A stretch of 15,601 nucleotides of DNA from the NCBI GenBank assembly GCA_023853785.1, contig JAJIRX010000425.1:1-15601 (forward strand), given 5' to 3'. Numbering within the stretch: the stretch's first letter is position 1; each line of letters opens with the position of its first letter. This document shows, piece after piece, positions 1 to 8,952 of this stretch. The notes beneath the pieces were generated by a model. The model did not search any database. It was not told the origin of the DNA and was given only the letters and a program-made list of their open reading frames with translations. The position numbers were made by a program, and so were the translations under genes. This stretch comes from Psilocybe azurescens (Eukaryota > Basidiomycota > Agaricomycetes > Agaricales > Agrocybaceae).

Positions 1-400
1 CTTTTAAGCTAATCTAAAACAAATTCACATTTTCCTGTTAAAACCCACTTCTAGGAGGCTAACTCACACACTTTTATTATTTTTACAATTAACAAGAACA
101 GAAAATATGTGAAGATGTCAGAGGCTAGCCTGAGAGTCTAAGTATTATGTTTATGTTTTATGGAATATAATATTTAGATTCAGAGGCTGGCCTCAAACAA
201 ATTCAGATTTTTCACTTAACACTCTTTGAAGCTGGCTTGGAAAATTTTTATACTTTCCATAGTTAATACTCAGTATTGAACACATTTTCATTTTGATAGA
301 CCGTGGTTAATGTCTGAACTTTGAGGCCAGTTGAGTGAATGTTATGTTTTATGAAACATAAATTTTACTAGAATTTTGAAGCTGGCTTCTGACCAGCAGT
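1..400. repeat. AT-rich degenerate repeat with GAGGCTGGCCT-like core
   Basis: A core resembling GAGGCTGGCCT, itself a near-palindrome, recurs at about 55, 121, 183, 228, 323 (as GAGGCCAG) and 378, separated by 45 to 95 AT-rich bases. The stretch after the core at 121 and the one after the core at 323 both contain TATGTTTTATG, which supports duplicated units rather than chance. An 8-bp-arm hairpin (TTATGTTT, loop TATG, AAACATAA) lies at 342-361. There is no open frame of note. This may be the degraded edge of a tandem array extending left of the window. Confidence 0.4.
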
Positions 401-435
401 CTTGATCAGGATTCTATATTATTGGTGTGCACGCA

Positions 436-1365
436 CTGTCCAGTGTGCGGTCACAATGTCCGAGTGCAGTAACAATGTTGGTGGCCACTCACAATGTTGG
501 TGGGCGCACACAATGTCAGTTGGTTTCAATGTCAGTGTGCAGTCACAATTTTGGTGCGTGGTCATAATGTCTGAGTTTGGTGACAGTTCCAATGTCTGAG
601 TTTGATGAGGATGTCGTGCGCGGTCACAATGTCAGTGAGCAGTCACAACGCAGTGTGCAGTCAGGATGTTGGTCGGCGGTCCCAATGTTGGTGAGCGGTC
701 ACAATGGCGGTGCGCGGTCAGGATGTCGGTCGGCGGTCCCAATGTTGGTATGTGGTCCCAATGTTGGTGAGCAGTCACAATGGCAGTGAGGGTCACAATG
801 GCGGTGCATGGTCAGGATGTCGGTCAGCAGTCACAATGGCAGTGCGTGGTCAGGATGTTGGTTGGCAGTCCCAATGTCGTACGTCATAATGTCGGTGAGC
901 GGTCACAATGGCGGTGCACGGTCATGATGTCGGAGTTCAGTGAGGATGTTGGTCAGCGGTCCCAATGTCAGTGTGCAGTCATAATGTTAATGGGCGGTCA
1001 TAATGTTGGAGTTCAGTGATGGTCCCAATGTTGGAGTTTGGTGATGATGTTGGTGAGCGGTCCTGATGTTGGTGCACAGTCATAATGTTGGTGAGCGGCC
1101 ACAATGGTGGTCATGTCGGTGAGCAGTCACAATGGCAGTGAGTGGTCCTGATGTGTGGTCACCCTGGCGGTCAGCGGTCCCAATGTCGGTGCACAGTCAC
1201 AATGGCGGTCAGCAGTCTCGATGTCGGTGCACGGTCATAGTGTCGGTGAGCAGTCACAATGCGCGCGGTCATGATGTCGGAGTTCAGTGAGGATGTCGGT
1301 GAGCGGTCCCATGTCGGTGCATGGACACAATGTCAGTGTGAGCAAGTAATGTCCATGTTCGTCTC
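436..1365. repeat. 19-bp minisatellite, main block
   Basis: Back-to-back units of about 19 bp fit the consensus GTCACAATGTCGGTGNGCG. Variants at the unit start include GTCACAATG, GTCAGGATG, GTCCCAATG and GTCATAATG, and the tail is GTGAGCG, GTGCGCG, GTCGGCG or similar. Runs near 690-870 keep the 19-base step almost exactly, while elsewhere single-base losses and partial units blur it. I estimate 45 to 50 units. The short open frames here shift among Met/Val/Ser/Gly/Gln/Cys-rich readings, as expected from a 19-base period that is not a multiple of three, so none is called as a gene. Confidence 0.85.
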
Positions 1366-1850
1366 AATCTCGGTGTGTGGAGGTGATGTCAGAGCGTGCC
1401 AGTGATGTCAGTGTGCACAGGCGATGTCGGTGTGCGGCTCAATCTTGGTGTGCACAGGTAATGTTGGAGTGCGTCTCAATTGTGGAATACGGTCTCAATT
1501 GTCAGAGTGCGGAACTGATGTCGGAGTGCGGTCTCAATTGTTGGTGTGTGGAGGTGACATCAGAGTGTGCCAGTGATCTCGGTGTGCACAGGTGTTCTTG
1601 GTGTGCAGTCACAATTGTTGATGTGTGGAAGTGATGTCGGAGTGCGGTCATAATTGTCAGAGTGTAGAAGTTATGTCAGAGTGCAGTCTCAATTTCGAGT
1701 GGGAAGTGTTCTCGGTATGCGGTCACAATTGTTGGTGTGTGGTTTCAATTGCGGAGTGGTTTCTAAAATTGTCGGAGTGCAGAAGTGTTCTCGGTGTGTG
1801 GTCACAGGCACAGTGTGGAACCGATGTCGGTGCGGTCTCAGTTGTCGGTG
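1366..1850. repeat. Diverged 19/20-bp minisatellite, second block
   Basis: The array continues with a different consensus. Units such as GTCTCAATTGTTGGTGTGTG alternate loosely with units such as GAAGTGATGTCGGAGTGCG, and some carry GTGCACAGG. The shared TGTCGGNGTGCG tail shows these derive from the same ancestor as the block to the left, but TCTCAATTGT replaces TCACAATGT. The array dissolves at about 1840-1850 where the pyrimidine-rich array begins. Open frames across this block are read-through of the repeat and not supported as genes. Confidence 0.75.
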
Positions 1851-1854
1851 CGCG

Positions 1855-2070
1855 GCGCTTCCGCCACTGCCACTGCTTCTGCTCCTGCCTCTGCCTCCGC
1901 CACTGCTTGCGCCTCTGCCTCCACCTTCGCCACCGCCACCACTTGCGCCTCTGCCTCTGCCACTGTCACCACTTGTGCCTCTGCCTCTGCCACTGCCACC
2001 ACTTGCGCCTCTGCCTCTGCCTCCACCACCGCTTGTGCCTTTGCTGCCACCGCTCCCGCTCCTGCCTCCC
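1855..2070. repeat. 30-bp tandem repeat made of TCTGCC-type hexamers
   Basis: The marker RCTTGYGCCT recurs at 1905, 1941, 1971, 2001 and 2031, giving one 36-base step and then three 30-base steps. Each unit is itself built from hexamers of the type TCTGCC, TCTGCC, ACTGCC, ACCACT, TGYGCC. All open frames through it have low-complexity translations (Ala/Ser/Thr/Cys on one frame, Pro/Leu on another, Gly/Arg/Ser or Ala/Glu/Val on the minus strand), so I treat it as non-coding. A similar array lies at 8155-8625. Confidence 0.85.
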
Positions 2071-2574
2071 CTTCCACGCATTCCGATGCCTTCTCTACCT
2101 CTACCTGTTCTTCCCCGCTTTCGTCTCAGTCCCTATATCTTCGTCACTTACATCATTTACTCTGTCCATATACTCTCACCAAATTTGCACACGAAATGAC
2201 CTAAAATACATATCATTTCTCTCACAACTACATCAGTTAAATCAGCCAGTAGGTCCAGACATTTAAGTCATCACAGAATTTCATTCAAATTGTTATTAAA
2301 TACGTAGTGTGAGAGTTAAAAACAGACAAAAAGCATGCAGTTTTAATAAGATAAAGGAGAACATAGACGAACATGCAAAAAAAGAGGGCATATATCATTT
2401 CAAGAAATAGCAAATGTGAAGCTGAACACAAATTCGAGCAAGAATGTAACAATGACCTGTCTTTTCAACAGACACCTAACCACAAGGACCAACAGGCCAC
2501 TAGGAAAAAACAAAATAAAATGAAGAAGAAAACGGGAAGGGAAAACAGAAAACAACAGTAAAGTAAACATGAAA
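2071..2574. other. AT-rich spacer, no gene seen
   Basis: After a pyrimidine-rich tail to about 2130, the sequence is AT-rich and carries only short, lysine- or phenylalanine-rich open frames that look like chance. It separates the 30-bp array from the truncated end of the FHA pseudogene. No RNA gene or repeat was recognised here. Confidence 0.5.
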
Positions 2575-3532
2575 AGGCGTCCTCGGCTGCCCAATACCCA
2601 GGTCCTCCCACCTCCTCTCCTCTGCCTCTTCCGCGTTCCTGTCTGTGTCTGCATCCTCCACTGTCTCCCTATCTTGCCTCCGACGTGGCTTCCATCTTCG
2701 TGACCACCCTCTTCCTCTTTCTCATGCTGCGCCTCACTCCGCGTCAACAGCACCATGCACCTCCTCCTCAGCAGGTGCCGCATGCTCGACTTGCCTATGC
2801 CCCTGCCCATCCTCCCCCCACCACCACGCCTCCTCATCCTCCTCCTCCATGGTCTCCAGTTCATGTGGCACGACTGTCGACATGCTCCTCACATCGTCGT
2901 CGTCGTCATTATCTTCCTCACTATCATGCTCCTCGTTGTTCTCCCCATCCCTGTCCTCGTGTTCATGCACGCATTGTTCTTGTTCACGCTCGTGTCCAGC
3001 TGCCCTGCGCATGATCATATCCGCAACACCCTTACCTCCCCTTCTTTGTACGCCTCTTGCTCCTGCAGCATGCCCTCTAGCTGGCGCACCTGCTCCAAGT
3101 ATCCCGTGAGCCATGCCTGTGTGTGGCGCAGCTACGTGCAGGTCCTGAATGATTCCAGCTGGGAGCGCGGGGGTGTGGGCGTTGTCGCTTGTGGTGGTAG
3201 TAGTGAATTGGGTGGAGGAAGTAGCTGGTGCAGCGGAGGAGGAAGCCGACGACAATTTTTTCCTTCTGCCCCAGACAAAGTTGTTGCTGCAGGCAGCGGC
3301 GAGCGGCGACAAACGCAGCCGCCTCTGCACCCTCCCTCCTTCTCCTTCCCGCTTGCCTCTGCCAAAATCGAGGCCAGCACAGCGACAGGCGCACTCGGCG
3401 AACCTCCGGTAGCGGAGGGTGCAGTAGTAGTAGTAGCAGCAGCTGGCTGAGAAGGCAGCAACAGTTGCGTTACATCAGGTGGTGGAGCGCGTACAGGCGG
3501 GAGATAGGCCGGGAAAGATGAGAATTTGCAGG

Positions 3533-3686
3533 CTAGATAGTAGCGGAATAAAAGAGAATATAGTCAGCATATATGCGAATGGAAATGGAGATAAGACAAA
3601 GAAAAGACGGTGCAGTATAAAAATAAATAAATAAATGACTCAAAGCGCAATTCGCGCAATAAAGAAAAAACAAAAAAAAAACTCAC
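3533..3686 (-). other. Predicted intron after the LTFDMIFHRLQGE segment
   Basis: The minus-strand donor GTGAGT (3686) follows GDVLVGG, and an acceptor in CTATCTAG (3533) precedes a Pro-rich stretch reading FPAYLPPVRAPPPDVTQLLL. The interval is T-rich, without coding character, and includes an AAAT run on the plus strand at about 3621-3635. At 154 bases it is long for this kind of genome, so the exact ends are less certain. Confidence 0.5.
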
Positions 3687-4272
3687 CCCACCCACAAGAA
3701 CATCACCCACCTCGCTCATCGTGCCCATCAACCTGCCCAACTTGGCCCCCATCTCCTGGCTCTTCTCCACCTCTCCCTGCAGCCTGTGAAAAATCATATC
3801 AAACGTCAAGCCCGTCTTTTGCTGGGCGGCCTAAGGCCAATCCTGCCCATGCTGCCGAGGGGTCCTGGGCTGAGGCTGCAGGCTAGGCGCAGTTGCTGGG
3901 ACCGGGCTTGAGCTTGTGCTAGGAAGTGGGGGGAAGTTTTCTGGGTCTGCTGTTGGGCGCCGTTGATCCCTTCGCCGCCGCCTAGCCCATTAATACTGCC
4001 ATTCAGCCCTCCCAAACTGCCAACTCATTTGCACCCTCGGCTGCCACCCACGCCTCCAAAGCCGCCCAGCCCCATAATACACGGGTGCTGCTGCCCATGC
4101 AGCCCCCACCCATACCAGAGCCAGCATGCATCTCCTAGTGCTGCCGCTGATGAAGCTTCGCCCTGGCGGTGACTTGTGCATCTTTCTCGGTGAACACGCA
4201 CACGACGCACGCAGCGACTTTGCGGTGGGTGATTCCTTTGTTGTCTTCGCCGGCAATGCCAATGCTGAATTC

Positions 4273-4338
4273 CTGTCAAGGGAGGGGCAGTGAGCAGGGT
4301 GACAGGAAGAAAAGGAGGGGAAGGAAGGAAGGACATAC
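4273..4338 (-). other. Predicted intron within the FHA domain
   Basis: The minus-strand donor GTATGT (4338) follows LKSHNII and the acceptor TTGACAG (4273) precedes EFSIGIAGEDNK. Both ends are in phase 0, so splicing rebuilds the last FHA strands without a frame change. The 66-base length is typical for basidiomycete introns. This is the clearest splice pair in the window. Confidence 0.75.
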
Positions 4339-4437
4339 AATGATATTATGGCTCTTGAGCTCGGAAGGATCTGACTTGTGTCCCTCGCTGCTCAGCTGCT
4401 CGCTATTGATAAAAGCCCCATTTGAGCTCTTCACATC

Positions 4438-4524
4438 CTAAATATAAATCTACGAAACATCCAAGAAAAATATCTAGATGTCAGCCCACCAAAAAAGAAA
4501 AAGAAAAAGATGATAAAAGCGCAC
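4438..4524 (-). other. Predicted intron within the FHA domain
   Basis: On the minus strand, EEGGK ends at a GTGCGC donor (4524) and the reading resumes in phase 0 with DVKSSNG after TTTAG (4438). It is 87 bases long, pyrimidine-rich and has a CTGAC branch-like element. An alternative acceptor, CGTAG, about ten bases upstream would add Ile-Tyr-Ile followed by a stop at a usual Lys position. Confidence 0.6.
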
Positions 4525-4747
4525 CTTTCCACCCTCCTCCCACACCTCCGCATGCTACCTGCTCAGCACCTTACTATCAAAGAACCCATTCCGGCTCCCC
4601 AGAGCAGCCGTCTTTGAACTTCGTCTGCTGTCCAATCTTGGTGTGCAAATTTGTGAGGGCGATGTGCTTCAGTGACCAGGTGTCACTCAGCGGGTACAGG
4701 TAGAGTGCCGGGAAGAGGGTGTTGGAGGGCAGAGAGATGGATTTCTG

Positions 4748-5098
4748 CTGAAGAGGCGACACAAAGGCGCAGGTGAGGGAATAGTGCCGTGTGCACGTGT
4801 TTTATGGGGTGGATGTGGGGATGGGTGAGGTGGGGGTATGGATGGATGGATGGATTGGATGCGGTGAGATGTGTTGATATCTCTGCTGAAAAGTCAAGGG
4901 TGGTCATATCTGAAGCTCTCCAAATGTCCCAAGCGGCTTTACACACAGGCGGCTAGGACAACGGCGAAAGGAGCGATGGTGGGTTTCCGAAAGGACGGCC
5001 TTGTCACAGCGCTGTCTAGCTTAGTGTGACCTCAACCCATCCTGTGGAGAGATATAGGAAATTAAAATAGAACAGAAAAGAAACAAATGTACATTGAA
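4748..5098. other. Region upstream of the FHA pseudogene, no gene seen
   Basis: A CTTCAG acceptor-like site lies at 4748-4753 on the minus strand, and the pyrimidine-rich minus strand upstream of it looks intron-like or like a leader. The plus strand has an ATGG tetranucleotide run at 4838-4855. I could not identify a first exon or a convincing start codon. Confidence 0.4.
4838..4855. repeat. ATGG microsatellite
   Basis: Four and a half tandem copies of ATGG, followed by a diverging ATTGGATG. It lies in the pyrimidine-rich (minus-strand) region upstream of the FHA exon. Confidence 0.8.
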
Positions 5099-5132
5099 TA
5101 CCACCCATCTCGTGGTTCAGATGAGCGTGGTA
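5099..5132. other. Imperfect hairpin
   Basis: Arms TACCAC...GTGGTA and CATCT...AGATG nest around an 8-base loop, with small bulges (one base on the left, three on the right). No T-run follows, and I see no adjacent gene that it would serve. Confidence 0.4.
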
Positions 5133-6539
5133 TTACACGTTGGATGTTATCATGATCGTGTGACACTGTTTAGGGAGGTCGAAACATGATCAATAGCCCT
5201 AGAGACATCCAAACTTCTCCCTCCCGCGATTGTCGACCTTCTAATAGTAAACAATCAGGAAAATTATGTATTCACCATATTCTAACACCGTCTAGTAGAA
5301 GATTGTGCTTGCTGACTGCATCCCACAAGTCCCACTCGACACATCTCATTGCCAATGGGATCACCGGTGTATTTGAGTGATGTTATTTTTGGATTGTGAT
5401 AACGTATCAACTAACACTCAAAGGTCATAGTATACGAAACCTCCACAACCCAGAACCTATTCCAGCTGTTGGATGATCTACCCTGCCTCCAACCCCTCTT
5501 CCTAGTTCCCTCTTCCTTGATATAAACATGTACAATGGCTTAATTCAGCCAACTTCCCATTCGACAACATGTATCCAGCATGCTGAATGGGTACGCATCA
5601 CTTCAACCCTACGTCTTTTGGATCCCGTCATGCAGAGTCGTCTTCTCAAGGACATAATACCATATAGAACATTCTTATATCTGTCCGAGACCCTTCCTGC
5701 AATTTCCACTTTATAAATAAAGATTGTTTTGTATATATGTGTGCTTATGAAATTTGCCAAAGAATACTACTTCTTGAAACCTTACCCTTTCCCATTCCTC
5801 TCCACGAAGCACACGATGTCTTATAGGCAATTCCATTCCTTCCCACATACTTCTGCCGTTGTCACACCTACCTTCCTTTGTTTGGATACAGTATGAAACA
5901 ACTCAGGGTGTGTCATTCATTTTCTTGACGACTGATAATGTATAAAATTCTGAGCTAACAGCGTATGGTTCTAATTCGCAAACCATTCTCCTATTACCCT
6001 TATTCTGGACACATACATACATATCATTTTCTCTGTCTCACTCTCCAAACCCCAGGAGAATGCACTTCTAGAATGCCAAATTAATATGTAGCAACTCGAC
6101 AGTCTGCCTCTTCAAATCCAGTATGGATGTAAGTTCAAACTTATCTGCTAGATTCAAAGATTCAATGTAGTACAACCTTACAGTAGAAGTGAGGAGAGAG
6201 CATGTTTGAAATTCCGCCACGGACTCAGAACATGCTATCTGCGTTCTCTATGGCATACGTTGATTAAAGATTGTTCCAGATTGTAAAAATGAGGGAGTCC
6301 GGAATAGAATGAGAGAGCATACAGGAGTATTCATGAAGGACAATGCGGGAGCGTGAGGTGCGACATTGAGAGTGTTTATCCGTTGTTGTTGAACATCGAG
6401 TTTTTTGAATGTCTTCATCGGCTTGTTCATGCTCATCCTCTTCACTATCACTGTTGCTCACCTCTCCTTCAATAGCATATATATATATCTGATCCACAAC
6501 AAAATCAAAAAAGGCAGGCAAGAAGAAAGCACACACACA
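5133..6539. other. Intergenic, no gene recognised
   Basis: AT-leaning unique-looking sequence with scattered short frames and no recognisable domain. A TATATATATATC run lies near 6477 and a CA run at 6530-6540. An acidic minus-strand stretch reading EGEVSNSDSEEDEHEQADED (about 6400-6460) could be an exon remnant linked to the fragments to its right, but nothing identifies it. Confidence 0.4.
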
Positions 6540-6659
6540 CTAATCCTGATAATTCTTCAATGCCCAATCGAACTCCTTGTGATCCAGCTTCTGGGGTGCA
6601 TATTCTCCCCATCAAGCATGAAGCTGGATGTCCAGGAGGAGCTTGAAGTCTTCTGGCTC
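6540..6659 (-). pseudogene. Unrecognised coding fragment with internal stop
   Basis: One minus-strand frame reads EPEDFKLLLDIQLHA, a TGA stop, then WGEYAPQKLDHKEFDWALKN and a TAG. The amino-acid mix (acidic and hydrophobic alternation, three Trp/Tyr positions, no low complexity) is much more protein-like than the surrounding frames, so I read it as a broken exon. I do not recognise the family. Other frames over the same bases are open but less protein-like. Confidence 0.35.
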
Positions 6660-7035
6660 TTATCAGTAGTGATGTCGGTGGTTTTTGGTGTTGGTGATCG
6701 TTCAGGAGGACGTATGTCAGAGGCCGTGGAGGATTAGGGGAGGTACGAGAGAGCCGAAGAGCATTAACATTTGAGGCATGGGTGTTTGCAAACCAGAGCA
6801 ATGCAACACTACATGGGTAAGAAGAAAGAAATGAACGGGAGAATCAAAGAGAACGTCAGCTATGACTTCGACAAAGAAATACATGAATATGAAGAAGAGA
6901 TGAGGGCGAGTCGTGCACAATATCAGCTTATTGTAACACTATCACGGGAACAGAGACTCAAAAATGGAACAGAATAAGAAAGAAACACACCAAATTCACA
7001 TAACCTCGTACAGTAACATACACTTCAACGTCCTT

Positions 7036-7430
7036 TCACATCACTGCCTTCTTCCCCGTCTTCGCTTTAGGCCAATTAATTATGGGTGGCCTCAAGAAAC
7101 GAGAATACTTGTCCGCCGTGGGGTGCATGCATAAATGAGTATTAAGCAGGGCTTGCAGGATTGGTGGACAGAAGATCAAGTTGGTGGCTATGCAGGCGGA
7201 CAATGTGAGCTCTATGTGGGTTGAGAAAGTAGGAACTGGGGTGAGAAGGGAGGCGGGATCAATATACAAACATAAACACAAAAATTTGAAAGGAGCTGAC
7301 CAAGGAAGGGGAGGAGGAACAAGAACGCAGCATACCTTTGGCTTTATCAAACCCAGGTGTACCTCTGTCAGGATCATCTCAACGACTGCATTCTTACGTC
7401 CAGTGAGGAGAATATCGATGGCTGCGAGTC
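7036..7430 (-). pseudogene. Possible two-exon hypothetical fragment
   Basis: A minus-strand exon-like stretch reading AIDILLTGRKNAVVEMILTE and GLIKPK ends at a GTATGC donor (7335). A CACATAG acceptor (7212) rejoins the same frame at ELTLSACIATNLIFCPPILQ, followed by FLRPPIINWPKAKTGKKAVM and a stop at 7036-7038. The implied intron is 124 bases and rich in pyrimidines. An uninterrupted reading through the intron is also open, so splicing is not required. No domain was recognised and no start codon is assigned. It may belong to the same decayed gene as the fragments at 6540-6659 and 7441-7680. Confidence 0.35.
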
Positions 7431-7440
7431 ATCTTCCAGA

Positions 7441-7680
7441 GCATACCATGACAAGGCTAATGTAGTAGAGATAATAGACGATGCATTGATGCAAATGGTT
7501 GAGAAAGTGGACGATACGGAGTGGAGGTATGCCTGACACTTGCTCGCATAACTTCGCAACGCGTTCAAGTGGAGCATCAATTTGTTTGCCGTATAGGATT
7601 TTTCTAAAGATCTGTCAACTGTAGAAACGGAACCCCAAGCTCCTATTATTTGATCCACTTCAACATCCCCCGTCTAACTG
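7441..7680 (-). pseudogene. Possible coding remnant, frame-shifted
   Basis: The minus strand begins IIGAWGSVSTVDRSLEK (about 7595-7650) in one frame. Then, in another frame, it reads GKQIDAPLERVAKLCEQVSG and IPPLRIVHFLNHLHQ (about 7480-7585), ending at a stop near 7430. The second frame is the more protein-like one, although the first stays open longer. This suggests a frameshift near 7590. The family was not recognised. Confidence 0.3.
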
Positions 7681-8154
7681 TTCCATGGTCTAGTAGTCCC
7701 ATCCTGAGACTCAAAGTTGCAGCTGCCACAGGCGTTCCTGTTCGACAATTCTCTCTCACACTACTTAAAGTTTTAATTCGAGCATCTGTTGCTCGCTGGT
7801 CAAGTGTGATGTTAGTTTAGCTTGATACACATGAATTACTTCTTGCTGTAACTGACTTCCTAATTTCTGCAGTACACTGTCATCTCCAGCAAACCTCTCA
7901 TGATATCAAGTATAAGTCCCCTAATCATCCATTGACATCGCCATTGCTTGTTGCGTTGCCATTGTGCCCTCAATACCGGTATAGGCTTTGCTCCCAGCTC
8001 TCTGCTTTAGTCTCGAGGCTTTCCCCAGCCGCACCCTCTCCCGCACAACCCATACACAGTAACAGTGCTACCACTAGCACTCCGAATTTGGAGTACACAT
8101 GCATGCACGCGCAACTTAGAAGCCTTCAACTGTGACCTCCTTTTTTCTTCTTAG
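7681..8154. other. Intergenic, nothing recognised
   Basis: No open frame with protein character, no tandem repeat and no RNA gene were seen. The sequence becomes C-rich from about 7980 and merges into the pyrimidine-rich array. Confidence 0.45.
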
Positions 8155-8625
8155 CCTCAGCCTCAGCCACCACCACCGCCACTGCCACCGCATTCTGCTT
8201 CTGCTTCTGCCTTCTGCTCCGACCTCTTGTCCAGCCCCGCCTTCTGCTCCGACCTCTTGTCCAACCCCCGCCCTCTGTTCCAACCCCCGCCCTCTGCTCG
8301 GACCTCCGCCTCCTACTCCGACCTCTACCTCCCAAACCCCAAACCTCCACCACCCGCTTCTATCACTGCATCCTGCTCTGACCTATGTTTTGCATTCTGA
8401 GTCCACTTCCGCCTTCCGCCTCTGCCTTCCACCTTCCGCCTCTGCCTTCCGCCTCTGCCCCTGCCCCTGCCCCTGCCCCCTGCCTCTGCCTGCATCTCCA
8501 TCCCCACCTCCGCCTCTGCCTCCATCTCTGCCTCCGTCTCTGCCTCTGCCTCTGCCTCCATCTCTGCCTCTGCCTCTGCCTCTGCCTCTGCTTCTGCCTC
8601 TGCCTCTGCCTCTGCCTTCTGCCTT
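8155..8625. repeat. TCTGCC-type hexamer array with embedded 30-bp units
   Basis: The plus strand is a run of pyrimidine-rich hexamers. A 30-base unit containing CTTCTGCTCCGACCTCTTGT is repeated at 8211 and 8241. CCCTGC copies occupy about 8455-8480. The cleanest TCTGCC run, with occasional TCCATC and TCCGTC units, lies from 8510 to 8625. Open frames through it are simple-sequence readings (Pro/Leu, Cys/Leu, or Glu/Ala on the minus strand) and are not called as genes. Confidence 0.85.
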
Positions 8626-8746
8626 CTGATACCACTATCCTTGTATTCCTCGGGAGCATCTCCCCACACTCAAAAACACATGGAATATGTATTCCTAGCC
8701 TATTCATTCACAAAATAATCAATTCATTAGCCTCTCAACAATCACA

Positions 8747-8805
8747 TGAATATTTTCAACATCACTGACCGTCGGTGTCCTCCTCCCCCTGCCTGAAAAT
8801 ATTCA
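8747..8805. repeat. Inverted repeat, 12-bp perfect arms
   Basis: TGAATATTTTCA at 8747-8758 is the exact reverse complement of TGAAAATATTCA at 8794-8805. The 35-base loop ends in a C-rich tract (CCTCCTCCCCCTGCC). No terminator-like T-run follows. Confidence 0.8.
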
Positions 8806-8897
8806 GCACACATGGGAAGCTTCCAAAATGATTGTAATGGGATTCTGACATGTACCTGACTATGGGGAACTAGTTTTGGAATCCCCAAAGTTGATGA

Positions 8898-8952
8898 TGA
8901 ATATCTTTGGAGCACAACAGTATCTAGCCTTCCCCCCATCCAAAGATATTCA
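8898..8952. repeat. Inverted repeat, 14-bp perfect arms
   Basis: TGAATATCTTTGGA at 8898-8911 is the exact reverse complement of TCCAAAGATATTCA at 8939-8952. The 27-base loop is also C-rich on its right side (CCTTCCCCCCA). The stem shares TGAATAT with the hairpin at 8747, so the two are probably related copies. Confidence 0.8.

Larger units (their letters stand above)
2575..4747 (-). pseudogene. Decayed, 3'-truncated FHA-domain protein gene (Vps64/Far10/SLMAP-like)
   Basis: Reading the minus strand in pieces recovers one protein. An FHA domain starts about 4715 with FPALYLYPLSDTWSLKHIAL and KIGQQT. It continues as RNGFFDSKVLSR-stop-HAEVWEEGGK (about 4525-4595), then after an intron DVKSSNGAFINSEQLSSEG, then after another intron EFSIGIAGEDNKGITHRKVA (about 4215-4272). 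Downstream come a Gly/Gln-rich linker, LTFDMIFHRLQGEVEKSQEM (about 3750-3811), a Pro/Ala-rich stretch, a coiled coil YLEQVRQLEGMLQEQEAYK (about 3045-3100), an acidic run with DDDDDVRSMSTVVPHELE (about 2850-2905), and EERRWEDLGIGQPRTP ending near 2575. FHA domains bind phosphothreonine peptides, and this family is known from STRIPAK/Far-type scaffolds and vacuolar targeting. Lesions: an extra base before RNGFF, TAG replacing the usual Gln in SRQH, the FHA Arg of GR changed to Gln, another TAG after KLHQRQH, several frame changes downstream, and loss of everything after PRTP. The first exon seen may begin after a CTTCAG acceptor at 4748. No start codon is assigned. Family recognition is from memory of conserved motifs. 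Confidence 0.8.

Noticed and set aside
1625..2266. 213-codon plus-strand open frame
   Set aside because: It runs through the minisatellite and the hexamer array; its translation is low-complexity Cys/Leu/His/Arg and it has parallel open frames on both strands.
2755..3450. 231-codon plus-strand open frame
   Set aside because: It lies antisense to the FHA pseudogene, whose conserved motifs appear in order on the minus strand; the plus-strand translation has no domain.
5140..5760. Possible solo LTR (GTTGGATG starts, TATAAATAAA near 5715)
   Set aside because: I could not find matching TG...CA ends, a target duplication, a second LTR or any polymerase remnant.
8132..8768. Pro/Leu- and Cys/Leu-rich open frames, with Glu/Ala/Arg-rich minus-strand counterparts
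   Set aside because: All are readings of the TCTGCC-type array; the absence of stops follows from the repeat.
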